A stretch of DNA of 64,000 nt from contig NC_007948.1 in assembly GCF_000013865.1 (NCBI RefSeq), forward strand, positions 2,728,001 through 2,792,000. Reading direction: 5' to 3'. Origin of the DNA: Polaromonas sp. JS666 (GTDB taxonomy: Bacteria; Pseudomonadota; Gammaproteobacteria; Burkholderiales; Burkholderiaceae_C). Positions within the stretch are counted from its first letter, which is position 1. Each line of letters begins with the position of its first letter. Both the position numbers and the translations under genes were made by a program. The notes under the pieces were generated by a model that saw only the letters and a list, made by a program, of their open reading frames with translations, was not told the origin of the DNA and made no database searches. Of this stretch, positions 22,080-30,885 are shown in pieces.

Positions 22080-22841
22080 ATGTCCAAAGGTTATCGAATC
22101 ACAGCGTCCACCGGAATCCATAAGGGCGACCGGGACTATCAACAAGACCAGGTCAACCTGTATACCCACATTCGTATTCCGGGTTGCATGCTGGGCATAG
22201 TGGCTGACGGCATGGGCGGACGAAGCGGCGGGCGCAAAGCCTCCGACCAGGTCATGCTCACCGCCAAACAGCTTTTTGAGCGCTATGCACCGGATATTGA
22301 TGATGCGCCCTCCATGCTCAAGCAGATCATTGAAGAGGCTCATCTTGTCATCAAGCTGACAGCGCTTTCTGCTGAACAGGAGCCGCACAGCACGCTGGCA
22401 GCCTTTGTCATCAATCCTGGCGGAGACTGCCACTGGGCGCACACCGGTGACTCACGGATTTACCACTACCACGGCAACAAGCTGATCCACAGAACGGTGG
22501 ACCATTCCTACGTACAGACGCTGGTCGACAAGGGTGAGATTACCGAAGAGGAGGCCAATGTCCATCCGCAATCCAACATCTTGATGGGTTGCCTGGGAAC
22601 AGAAGAATCACCCCCCATCACCCTGCACTTCATCCCGCAATTGCGTCCGGATGATGTGTTGCTTGCATGCAGCGATGGGGTATGGCACTACTTCAGCACC
22701 AGTGAAATCGGATCGGCTTTGTCCATGCTGTCGCCGCGCGAAGCAACCGAGTTCCTGATCCAGAAAGCCAGATCGCGTGCACGGGGTGGCGGCGACAACC
22801 TGTCGCTGGTGATCGTCAAGCTCGAACCTTTGGGCCAGTAA
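22080..22841 (+). CDS. PP2C-type serine/threonine phosphatase
   Basis: This 253-residue protein has the metal-binding and catalytic motifs of bacterial PP2C enzymes: GDRDYQQDQV near residue 14, VADGMGGRSGG near residue 42, HTGDSRIY and the late CSDGVWHY and GGGDNLSLVIVK. It should remove phosphate from Ser/Thr residues using Mn or Mg. I chose the ATG at 22080. A TTG five codons earlier is also open. No partner kinase is beside it, so its target is unknown. Confidence 0.9.
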   Translation: MSKGYRITASTGIHKGDRDYQQDQVNLYTHIRIPGCMLGIVADGMGGRSGGRKASDQVMLTAKQLFERYAPDIDDAPSMLKQIIEEAHLVIKLTALSAEQEPHSTLAAFVINPGGDCHWAHTGDSRIYHYHGNKLIHRTVDHSYVQTLVDKGEITEEEANVHPQSNILMGCLGTEESPPITLHFIPQLRPDDVLLACSDGVWHYFSTSEIGSALSMLSPREATEFLIQKARSRARGGGDNLSLVIVKLEPLGQ

Positions 22842-23007
22842 GGCCAGGAGTCTGCGCCAGCCGAGGCAGCCTGGGTTCGCAAGACCTGGGCAGTGTGTAT
22901 GCCCTTGCATGGGTTGCCAAATAGCAAAGCGGCCACTGGCGAAGCGCTTAGAACGTCCCCCTCCCATCCCCGCTGCCCGGCCCGGCATGACGCGGGGCCT
23001 GCGGACT

Positions 23008-23655
23008 TTACTCAGGCAGGGGCAGGGATTTCGCGGGAGGCTTGGTCCGTTTGAGTTGCTCGCTTTCGTGCTGGGCACGCCGCTCCCGGGCTTCCTTCTG
23101 GCGCTCATTGAATTTCTGGGTCCCCTCGGCGGCGGCAGCCTCCCTGTCTGCACGCGCCCGTGCTTTTTTCTGCTTGTTTCCGAGCTTGTCAGCTTGGGCC
23201 TCGCTGCTGGCTTTTTCACCGGCCTGGGTGTCAGCCCGGTTTTGCTGTTTTTCTTTTTCCCGCGCCAGCCGTGACTGGTAGTCCTCAAAGGCCTTGGCGC
23301 GCCGGTCTGCGGCTTCCTGCTGCTTTTCAGCGGATGATTTTTCTTCGGTCTTGCGGATTTGCTCCGCGCCCTTGATTCTTCGCTCCTCGTCATTGAGCAA
23401 AATCTCCTGCCGCCGCAGGCCCGCCATCGCCTCGCGCCGCCGGGCATTGACGTCACGCAGACAGCTGTTAACGGCAAACTTCTTGTAACACGCGGCATCT
23501 TCCGTCAAAAATCCCGCCTCCAGCCTGGCCCGCTCAGCGCTGATTCTTTCGCGTTCCGCATCAATGCTGCCGACCCGGGCCGCCGGTGCCGGTGCTTGCG
23601 CGAACGCAAACGCGCTCAAGGACGCAAGGAGAAAGGCAATGATCAATTTTTTCAT
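23008..23655 (-). CDS. Secreted coiled-coil protein of unknown function
   Basis: This 215-residue protein begins with a signal peptide (MKKLIIAFLLASLSAFAFAQ, cleaved near AFA-QA). The rest is almost all charged helix, very rich in Glu, Arg, Lys, Gln and Ala, for example SAERARLEAGF and EEKSSAEKQQEAADRRAK. The cysteine pair in ACYKKFAVNSCL could form a disulfide in the periplasm. It overlaps the upstream zapE gene by four bases (ATGA), so the two are co-translated. I do not recognise a named family. Confidence 0.75.
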   Translation of the reverse strand: MKKLIIAFLLASLSAFAFAQAPAPAARVGSIDAERERISAERARLEAGFLTEDAACYKKFAVNSCLRDVNARRREAMAGLRRQEILLNDEERRIKGAEQIRKTEEKSSAEKQQEAADRRAKAFEDYQSRLAREKEKQQNRADTQAGEKASSEAQADKLGNKQKKARARADREAAAAEGTQKFNERQKEARERRAQHESEQLKRTKPPAKSLPLPE

Positions 23656-24755
23656 GTGAGTGAGGTGTCGACGTCTCTTCGCTCCAGAGCCAGAAATTCC
23701 ATGGATTGCATTTCACCCAGCCGCGACACAGTGCGGGGAAACTCATGCACCAAGGGCCCCTCCGTGTACAACGCATCGGGGGCAACGGCGGCCGACATGA
23801 TCAACTTTACACGCCGGTCATAGAGCACGTCCACCAGCCAGGTAAAACGCCGTGCCTCGGAGGCCATCCTCACAGGCATGTGGGGCACATCACTCAACAG
23901 CACCGTATGAAACTGCGTGGCAATCTCAAGATAATCGTTCTGCGAACGCGGGCCGCCGCACAGGGTCTTGAAATCAAACCACACCACGCCTCCGGCCTTT
24001 CGCCGGGCATGAATCTGCCTCGATTCGATATGCAGTACAGGACTTTCGTCGTGTGATTCGGCCAGCCGGTTAAAGGTTTCCGTCATCTCGGCGTCCGCCT
24101 GCGGTCCCAGCGGCGTGTGATACAGCTTGGCCTGCTCCAGTGTGCGCCTTCGATAGTCAGTCCCGTTGTCGACGTTGATGACCTCCAGTCTGGCTTTCAG
24201 CAGGCCTATCGCCGGAAGAATGCGATCGCGGTGCAGGCCATGCGGGTAGAGCTGGTCGGGATGAAAATTCGAGGTCGTGACGAAGCCCACACCATTGTCG
24301 AACAGGGCCGCCAGCAGCCGATGCAGAATCATGGCATCGGTGATGTCCGACACATGGAACTCATCAAAGCAAATCAGCCGGTAGCGTTTGGCGATACGCT
24401 TGCCCAACTCATCAAGGGGGTTCACCGTGCCCTGCAGGTCCTGCAGCTCACGATGCACTTCGCGCATGAACTCGTGAAAATGCAGACGGATTTTTCGCCT
24501 GAGCGGTACCGCGCCATAAAAGCAGTCCATCAGGAAACTCTTGCCCCGACCGACTCCCCCATACATGTAAACGCCACGGGGAATATCGGGCCGGTTGATC
24601 AGCTTCTTGAACGCGTTTGAACGCTGCTCCTTGAACGCGGCCCACTCACCCGCACAGCGCTCCAGGGCATCGACCGCACGCAACTGGGCGGGGTCACTCG
24701 TGTAACCCCGCGCCACCAGTTCAGCCTCGTAGGCCGAGCGCACCAGCTGTGTCAC
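23652..24755 (-). CDS. zapE: Cell division AAA ATPase ZapE
   Basis: ZapE (AFG1/LACE1 family) is an ATPase that acts at the Z-ring during constriction. The 367 residues contain the Walker A GGVGRGKSFLMDCF, the Walker B-like RLICFDEFHVSDITDAM and the family's KIRLHFHEFMREVH segment. It lies 19 bases after lpdA and runs in the same direction, so odhA-odhB-lpdA-zapE plus the secreted coiled-coil gene form one likely transcript. Confidence 0.94.
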   Translation of the reverse strand: MTQLVRSAYEAELVARGYTSDPAQLRAVDALERCAGEWAAFKEQRSNAFKKLINRPDIPRGVYMYGGVGRGKSFLMDCFYGAVPLRRKIRLHFHEFMREVHRELQDLQGTVNPLDELGKRIAKRYRLICFDEFHVSDITDAMILHRLLAALFDNGVGFVTTSNFHPDQLYPHGLHRDRILPAIGLLKARLEVINVDNGTDYRRRTLEQAKLYHTPLGPQADAEMTETFNRLAESHDESPVLHIESRQIHARRKAGGVVWFDFKTLCGGPRSQNDYLEIATQFHTVLLSDVPHMPVRMASEARRFTWLVDVLYDRRVKLIMSAAVAPDALYTEGPLVHEFPRTVSRLGEMQSMEFLALERRDVDTSLT

Positions 24756-24774
24756 CGGTCCGGTATCCAGGGTG

Positions 24775-26202
24775 TCAGAAGTTCAGGGTACGCTTGTCCA
24801 CTGCCAGCGCGGCCTCTTTCGTGGCCTCGCTCAAGGATGGATGGGCATGGCAGATGCGCGCGATGTCCTCGCTGCTGGCGCGGAACTCCATGGCCACCAC
24901 ACATTCGGCAATCAACTCGCTGGCAAACGGTCCCACAATGTGCACGCCCAGGATTTCATCCGTGGCCGTATCGGCCAGCATCTTGACCATGCCGGTGGTG
25001 TCGCCCAAAGCGCGCGCCCGGCCATTGGCCATGAAGGGGAAGGTGCCAGCCCGGTAAGCGCGTCCTGCGGCCTTCAGCTGCTCTTCCGTCTGGCCCACCC
25101 AGGCGATCTCGGGGTTGGTGTAAATCACCCACGGAATGGTGTTGAAGTTGACGTGGCCGTGCTGGCCTGCAATGCGTTCAGCGACCGCAACGCCTTCTTC
25201 CTCGGCCTTGTGCGCCAGCATCGGCCCGCGCACCACGTCGCCGATGGCCCACACATTCGGCAAATTCGTCTTGCATTCATCGTCCACCACGATGGCGCCG
25301 CGCTCATCGAGCTTCAGCCCGACCGTTTCAGGCGCCAGTCCGATGGTGTTGGCAACCCGGCCAATCGAGACGATCAGCTTGTCCACATCAATTTTCTGGG
25401 CCTGGCCCTTCGCATCCACATAGGCCACGGAGACACCGTTTTTACCCGACTTGACCTCGCCCACCTGGACACCCAGCTCGATCTTCAGGCCCTGCTTGAC
25501 GAAGGCCTTGTACGCCTCTTTGGCAATCTGCTGGTCAACGGCACCCAGGAACGTGGGCAGGCCTTCCAGAACCGTGACCTCGGCACCCAGACGGCGCCAG
25601 ACTGAACCCATTTCGAGGCCGATCACGCCGGAACCGATCAAACCGAGCTTTTTGGGCACGGCACCGATGCGCAGCGCGCCGTCGTTCGACAGAATGCTCT
25701 CTTCGTCAAAAGGAGCGCCGGGCAGCGCGCGGGCATTCGAACCCGTGGCCACAATGATGTGCTTGCCCGAAAGCGTTTCTTCCGCAGCGCCCGCGACCTT
25801 GATGTCGTAGAGACCGTCCTTGGCAGCGGCAAAGGAGGCGCGGCCATGGAAGAAGGTGACCTTGTTCTTCTTGAACAGGTACACGATGCCATCGTTGTTT
25901 TGCTTGACGACCGTGTCCTTTCGACCCACCATCTTGGCCAGGTCCAGGCTCAGGCCCTTCACTTCAATGCCGTGGTCGGCGAAGTGGTGACCGGCCTGCT
26001 CGTAATGCTCGGACGACTGCAACAGGGCCTTGGACGGGATGCAGCCTACATTGGTACAGGTGCCGCCCAGGGCAGGCCCGCCCTTGGCATTTTTCCACTC
26101 GTCGATACAGGCGACGTTAAAACCCAACTGGGCGGCGCGAATGGCGGCAATGTAGCCGCCGGGGCCGCCGCCGATGACGATCACGTCGAATTGTTTGGAC
26201 AT
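24775..26202 (-). CDS. lpdA: Dihydrolipoyl dehydrogenase (E3)
   Basis: E3 reoxidises the lipoyl arm of the 2-oxoglutarate dehydrogenase complex and passes electrons to NAD. The 475 residues show the FAD-binding GGGPGGYIAAIRAAQLG, the redox cysteines in GGTCTNVGCIPSK (Cys 49 and Cys 54), the NAD-binding GSGVIGLEMGSVW and the C-terminal active-site HAHPSLSE. It is the third gene of the odhA-odhB-lpdA cluster, so it most likely serves that complex. Confidence 0.96.
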   Translation of the reverse strand: MSKQFDVIVIGGGPGGYIAAIRAAQLGFNVACIDEWKNAKGGPALGGTCTNVGCIPSKALLQSSEHYEQAGHHFADHGIEVKGLSLDLAKMVGRKDTVVKQNNDGIVYLFKKNKVTFFHGRASFAAAKDGLYDIKVAGAAEETLSGKHIIVATGSNARALPGAPFDEESILSNDGALRIGAVPKKLGLIGSGVIGLEMGSVWRRLGAEVTVLEGLPTFLGAVDQQIAKEAYKAFVKQGLKIELGVQVGEVKSGKNGVSVAYVDAKGQAQKIDVDKLIVSIGRVANTIGLAPETVGLKLDERGAIVVDDECKTNLPNVWAIGDVVRGPMLAHKAEEEGVAVAERIAGQHGHVNFNTIPWVIYTNPEIAWVGQTEEQLKAAGRAYRAGTFPFMANGRARALGDTTGMVKMLADTATDEILGVHIVGPFASELIAECVVAMEFRASSEDIARICHAHPSLSEATKEAALAVDKRTLNF

Positions 26203-26249
26203 GTTGTTCTTTCAATAAAGCTGCCGGTGGCAATACCTCGATTTGCTCT

Positions 26250-26367
26250 CGCACCGGCGAGCGAAGCAAAGCCTGTTCGCGAGACACCGCGGAACCGGCT
26301 TTGCCGGGCCGCAGGTGTCGCCCCCTTGAGGGGGGAGGCCGCTACACGCAGTGAGCGGCAACAGGGG
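26250..26367. repeat. Intergenic repeat with nested hairpins between odhB and lpdA
   Basis: The gap between odhB and lpdA holds a block with several short inverted repeats: CACCGGCGAGCG, CCGGCTTTGCCGG, and CCCCC-TTGA-GGGGG at about 26329-26345, then GCAGTGAGCGGC. I recall very similar blocks between genes in many Comamonadaceae genomes, but cannot confirm this here. Being inside a transcript, it could act as an RNA hairpin that sets relative levels of odhB and lpdA. Confidence 0.6.
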
Positions 26368-26369
26368 CG

Positions 26370-27638
26370 TCAAATATCAAACAGCAAGCGGGCCGGATCT
26401 TCCAGCGCTTCCTTCATGGCCACCAGGCCCAGCACGGCTTCGCGGCCATCAATGATGCGGTGGTCATAGCTCATGGCCAGGTAGTTCATCGGGCGAACCA
26501 CAATCTGGCCGTTCTCGACGACTGCCCGGTCTTTCGTGGCGTGCACGCCCAGAATGGCGGACTGCGGTGGGTTGATGATGGGCGTGGACAGCATGGAGCC
26601 GAACACACCGCCGTTGGAGATCGAGAAGGTACCACCCGTCATCTCTTCGATGCCCAGCTTGCCATCGCGCGCCTTGGCACCATATTCGGCGATCTTCTTC
26701 TCGATGTCGGCAAAGCTCATCTGGTCGGCATTGCGCAGGATGGGCACCACCAGGCCGCGCGGTGAACCGACAGCAATACCGATGTCGAAGTAGCCGTGGT
26801 AGACGATGTCGTTACCGTCGACCGACGCGTTCAGGACCGGGTACTTCTTCAACGCATGCACTGCGGCCTTCACAAAAAAGCTCATGAAGCCGATCTTGAC
26901 GCCATGCTCCTTCTCGAATTTCTCCTGGAATCGCTTGCGCATTTCCATCACGGGAGCCATGTTCACTTCATTGAAGGTAGTGAGGATGGCGTTGGTGGAT
27001 TGGGACTGCAACAGGCGCTCGGCCACGCGCGCACGCAGGCGGCTCATGGGCACACGCTGCTCGGGACGATCGCCCAGGTCAGCGGGCTTCACCTGCGCGG
27101 CGACCTGAGGCAAGGAAGTGGTCGGAGCCCCCGTAGGAACTGGGCTGGCAGCTACAGATTTGACAGCACCGGCTGCTGTTGCGCCGAGCACATCACCCTT
27201 GGTGACACGGCCGTCCTTGCCGGTCCCAGGCACAGAGCCGGCCGCCAGGTTGGCGTCCGCCATCAGCTTGGCAGCAGCCGGCATGGGCACACCGGCCATG
27301 GAACCACCCGCCGCAGGGGCCGGCACAGATGAAGCTGCAGCTGCAGGAGCAGCGGCCGCTGCCGCCGCTGGAGCCGGCGCACCAGCGCCTGCCTTGCCCT
27401 CGGTATCAATTCTCGCAATCACCTGGTCGGACACCACGGTGCCGCCATCGGCCACCACCAGCTCGGTCAGCACACCGGCCGAAGGCGCGGGCACTTCCAG
27501 CACGACCTTGTCGGTTTCGATTTCAATCAGGATTTCGTCGATGGCAATTGCCTCGCCGATTTTCTTTTTCCACTGCAGCATGGTGGCTTCCGCCACGGAC
27601 TCGGACAATTGGGGGACTTTGACTTCTACGATAGCCAT
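26370..27638 (-). CDS. odhB: 2-oxoglutarate dehydrogenase E2, dihydrolipoyl succinyltransferase
   Basis: This E2 core moves the succinyl group from E1 to CoA. The domain order is clear. A lipoyl domain comes first with the lipoylated Lys 44 in [10 protein letters not shown], then an Ala/Pro linker, a peripheral-subunit-binding domain ([20 protein letters not shown]), and a catalytic domain ending with the active-site [13 protein letters not shown]. The length of 422 residues is normal with one lipoyl domain. It follows odhA by 63 bases. Confidence 0.96.
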   Translation of the reverse strand: MAIVEVKVPQLSESVAEATMLQWKKKIGEAIAIDEILIEIETDKVVLEVPAPSAGVLTELVVADGGTVVSDQVIARIDTEGKAGAGAPAPAAAAAAAPAAAASSVPAPAAGGSMAGVPMPAAAKLMADANLAAGSVPGTGKDGRVTKGDVLGATAAGAVKSVAASPVPTGAPTTSLPQVAAQVKPADLGDRPEQRVPMSRLRARVAERLLQSQSTNAILTTFNEVNMAPVMEMRKRFQEKFEKEHGVKIGFMSFFVKAAVHALKKYPVLNASVDGNDIVYHGYFDIGIAVGSPRGLVVPILRNADQMSFADIEKKIAEYGAKARDGKLGIEEMTGGTFSISNGGVFGSMLSTPIINPPQSAILGVHATKDRAVVENGQIVVRPMNYLAMSYDHRIIDGREAVLGLVAMKEALEDPARLLFDI

Positions 27639-27701
27639 TTTGTTTCTTTCCGATATGTTCTTGTGTTCCGCGGGCGCACGAAGGCCCGGGGATCCTGGTT
27701 C

Positions 27702-30593
27702 TTACTTGGTCAGCACAAAGCCCTTGAGCTTGCCAAACGCGCCGTCCACCAGCGCTTTTTGCTGCTCCTGATGCAGGTACGAATACCCGGAGGCCGGTGA
27801 CGCCGAGGCTGCACGGCCTGAGTAGCCGAGCTTCTGGCCTTCGAACATGTTCTCGTGGATGTAATGCTGCACAAAGAACCAGGCGCCCTGGTTTTGCGGC
27901 TCGTCCTGGCACCACACAAGGTCGGTGACATTCGGGTACTTTTTCAGCTCCGCCGCAAACGCCTTGTGCGGGAAGGGGTAGAGCTGCTCAACACGCAAAA
28001 TCACCACATCGTCAGCGCCCTTTTCTTCGCGCTTCTTAGCCAGGTCGTAGTACACCTTGCCAGAGCAGGCAATGATGCGCTTGACCTTGTCGGCCTTCTT
28101 GATGATCTCTTCCTTGTTCTCGGGAATGATGGTCTGGAAGCTGCCTTTGGTGAACTCGGACAGCGGCGACGTGGCGTCCTTGTTGCGCAGCAGCGACTTG
28201 GGCGTCATGATCACCAGAGGTTTGCGCAGGTTGCGCACCATCTGGCGGCGCAGCACGTGGAAGATCTGGCTGGCGGTCGTCGGCTGAACCACCTGCATAT
28301 TGGTATCGGCAGACAGCTGCATGAAGCGCTCCAGGCGTGCCGAGCTGTGCTCGGGCCCCTGGCCTTCGTAGCCATGCGGCAGCATCAGCGTGATGCCGTT
28401 GACGCGGCCCCACTTCACCTCACCGGAAGCGATGAACTGGTCAATCACGACCTGCGCACCATTGGCGAAGTCGCCGAACTGCGCTTCCCAGATCACCAGC
28501 GTATTGGGATCGTTGGAGGCATAGCCGTACTCGAAGGCCAGCACCGCTTCTTCCGAGAGGATGGAGTCGATCACCACAAACGGGGCCTGGTTCTCAGCCA
28601 CATTCTGCAGCGGCACGTAGGTGCCGGTATCCCATTTTTCACGGCTCTGGTCGTGAATCACGGCATGGCGATGGGTGAAGGTTCCGCGACCGCAGTCTTC
28701 ACCCGACAGGCGCACCGGGTAGCCGCTGGCCACCAGCGAGGCAAACGCCATGTGCTCGCCCATGCCCCAGTCCACGGGGATGTCACCGCGGCCCATGGCT
28801 GCGCGGTCGTCATACACCTTCTTGACGAGCTGGTGCGGTGTCACGCTGGAAGGGATGGCGGTGATTCTGTCGGCCAGGCGTTTCCATTCGGCCATGGGAA
28901 TGGCGGTGTCCCCCGCGTCGGTCCACTTTTTGCCCAGATAGGGAACCCAGTCAACCGCATACTTGCTCTTGAAATTGGTCAGCACTGGGTCAAACGTGCT
29001 CTTGCCGGCGTCCAGCGCTGCGCGGGTGGCCTTGACCATGTCGTCGCCCAGCGTGTCGCCCATGCCCTGTGCAGACAGCTTGTCGGCATACAGGCGGCGG
29101 GTTCCAGGGTGCTGCGCAATCTTCTTGTACATCAGTGGCTGGGTCAGTGCAGGCGTGTCCTGCTCGTTGTGGCCCAGTTTGCGGAAGCAGATGATGTCCA
29201 CGACGACATCTTTCTGGAATTCCATGCGGAACTCAAGCGCCAGCTGGGTAGCCAGCACCACGGCCTCCGGGTCATCGCCATTGACGTGCAGCACCGGCGC
29301 TTCAATCATCTTGACCACATCGGTGCAGTACAGCGTGGAACGGCTGTCACGCGGGTCGCTGGTGGTAAAGCCGATCTGGTTGTTGATCACGATGTGCACC
29401 GTGCCGCCCGTGAAATAACCGCGGGTTTCGGCCAGTGCCAGCGTCTCCATCACAACGCCCTGCCCTGCAAAGGCGGCGTCACCATGCACCAGAACCGGCA
29501 ACACCTGCAGTCCTTTCGGATCGGCACGGCGGTCCATGCGGGCACGCACCGAACCCTCCACCACGGGGTTCACGATTTCCAGGTGCGAAGGGTTGAATGC
29601 CAGGCTCAGATGCACCGGGCCACCAGGGGTGGTCACGTCGGAGCTGAAACCCTGGTGGTATTTCACGTCACCGCTGGGCAGATCTTCAGGGGCGGTATGG
29701 TCAAACTCGGCAAACAGGTCAGCCGGCACTTTGCCCAGCGAGTTGACCAGCACATTGAGGCGGCCCCGGTGGGCCATGCCGATGACAATTTCCTGCACAC
29801 CCTTGATGCCACCCTGCTGGATCAATTCATCCATGCTGGCGATGAAGCTTTCGCCGCCTTCGAGCGAGAAGCGCTTCTGGCCCACGTATTTGGTGTGCAA
29901 AAAGCGCTCAAGGCCTTCCGCTGCGGTGAGCCGGTCAAGGATGTGGAGTTTTTTCTCTTTTGTGAGATTGGGCTTGCTGCGAATCGATTCCAGCTTTTGC
30001 TGCCACCAGCGCTTCTGGTTCTGGTCGGTGGCATACATGTACTCGGCGCCGATCGTGCCGCAATAGGTCTCGCGCAGCGCGTTGATCAGCTCACGCAAGC
30101 TCATGGTGTCTTTGCCGAAGAAGGTGTTGCTGGTGTTGAACACCGTTTCCTGGTCGGCATCGGTGAAGCCGTAGAAAGACGGCTCCAGCTCGGGAATCTT
30201 GTCGCGCTCGGCGCGCTTCAGGGGGTCGAGATCAGCCCAGCGGGCACCGACGTTGCGGTACGCGGCAATCAGTTGCTGGGTGGCCGTGCGCTTGCGCCCC
30301 ATTTCTGAGTCGGCACCGCTGGCCTCCCCGACTTTGGTCTGGCCCTGTTTGGCACGCTCGGCAAAGGCGTTGACGACGGGCAGGTGCGGCACGTCTTTGG
30401 CATTGCTGCCATCCACGGCGGGAACATGCTGGAGTGCGTCGAAGTAATCGCGCCAGTTATCGGGCACGCTGCCAGGATTGGCAAGATAGTTTTCGTACAT
30501 CTCTTCGACATAGGGCGCATTGCCGCCGAAAAGATAAGTGTTGCCGTTATAGGCAGAATAGACAGATGCAGGTGTCTGCGAGCTGGAACTCAT
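27702..30593 (-). CDS. odhA: 2-oxoglutarate dehydrogenase E1
   Basis: E1 decarboxylates 2-oxoglutarate using thiamine diphosphate in the TCA cycle. The 963-residue protein opens with the E1 signature YLFGGNAPYVEEMYENYLANP, has the conserved GMAHRGRLNVLVN, and the thiamine-binding region with GDAAFAGQGVVMETL. I chose the ATG at 30593 (MSSSSQTPAS) because GGAGGT lies eight bases upstream. The frame could extend 11 codons further without a ribosome site. It is the first gene of odhA-odhB-lpdA. Confidence 0.96.
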   Translation of the reverse strand: MSSSSQTPASVYSAYNGNTYLFGGNAPYVEEMYENYLANPGSVPDNWRDYFDALQHVPAVDGSNAKDVPHLPVVNAFAERAKQGQTKVGEASGADSEMGRKRTATQQLIAAYRNVGARWADLDPLKRAERDKIPELEPSFYGFTDADQETVFNTSNTFFGKDTMSLRELINALRETYCGTIGAEYMYATDQNQKRWWQQKLESIRSKPNLTKEKKLHILDRLTAAEGLERFLHTKYVGQKRFSLEGGESFIASMDELIQQGGIKGVQEIVIGMAHRGRLNVLVNSLGKVPADLFAEFDHTAPEDLPSGDVKYHQGFSSDVTTPGGPVHLSLAFNPSHLEIVNPVVEGSVRARMDRRADPKGLQVLPVLVHGDAAFAGQGVVMETLALAETRGYFTGGTVHIVINNQIGFTTSDPRDSRSTLYCTDVVKMIEAPVLHVNGDDPEAVVLATQLALEFRMEFQKDVVVDIICFRKLGHNEQDTPALTQPLMYKKIAQHPGTRRLYADKLSAQGMGDTLGDDMVKATRAALDAGKSTFDPVLTNFKSKYAVDWVPYLGKKWTDAGDTAIPMAEWKRLADRITAIPSSVTPHQLVKKVYDDRAAMGRGDIPVDWGMGEHMAFASLVASGYPVRLSGEDCGRGTFTHRHAVIHDQSREKWDTGTYVPLQNVAENQAPFVVIDSILSEEAVLAFEYGYASNDPNTLVIWEAQFGDFANGAQVVIDQFIASGEVKWGRVNGITLMLPHGYEGQGPEHSSARLERFMQLSADTNMQVVQPTTASQIFHVLRRQMVRNLRKPLVIMTPKSLLRNKDATSPLSEFTKGSFQTIIPENKEEIIKKADKVKRIIACSGKVYYDLAKKREEKGADDVVILRVEQLYPFPHKAFAAELKKYPNVTDLVWCQDEPQNQGAWFFVQHYIHENMFEGQKLGYSGRAASASPASGYSYLHQEQQKALVDGAFGKLKGFVLTK

Positions 30594-30721
30594 ATCCGCT
30601 GACCTCCGTTTCCCTTGGGGAAACATTAGCTGGTTAAAGCTGGTTGATTAACCTTCCGCAACACGGCTGGACCGATTAGCGGATGCGACTGTGGCAGGAA
30701 GGGCCTTCAGAAACAGGCTAG

Positions 30722-30750
30722 ATTGTGCCACCGAACTGCGGCAGCGCCAA
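30722..30750 (-). promoter_or_regulatory. Candidate sigma-70 promoter for odhA
   Basis: On the minus strand TTGGCG (30750-30745) and CACAAT (30727-30722) are separated by exactly 17 bases. They lie about 130 bases ahead of the odhA start, in the gap after soxB. Four of six positions match consensus in each box. The remainder of the 292-base gap shows only a CCCCTG/CAGGGG hairpin near 30853-30874 without a T-run. Confidence 0.35.
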
Positions 30751-30885
30751 AATTGGTTTGTTTCTTTACCGGACGAGGCGTTGTTTCCGGTCCGATTTTT
30801 GGGCCGATACCGCTGGTATTGCGGGTGTTTTACCGCACCAGCATGACCACAGCCCCTGAGAAAGCTCCAGGGGCCGAGCCCCGGG

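Noticed and set aside
22608..23498. Long minus-strand frame across the PP2C gene end and the secreted protein gene
   Set aside because: It is out of frame with both real genes, Arg/Ser/Pro-rich, and has no family features.
27855..30308. Very long plus-strand open frame opposite odhA
   Set aside because: It mirrors the codons of odhA, is His/Arg/Gln-rich and has no recognisable motif. High-GC genes often give such antisense frames.
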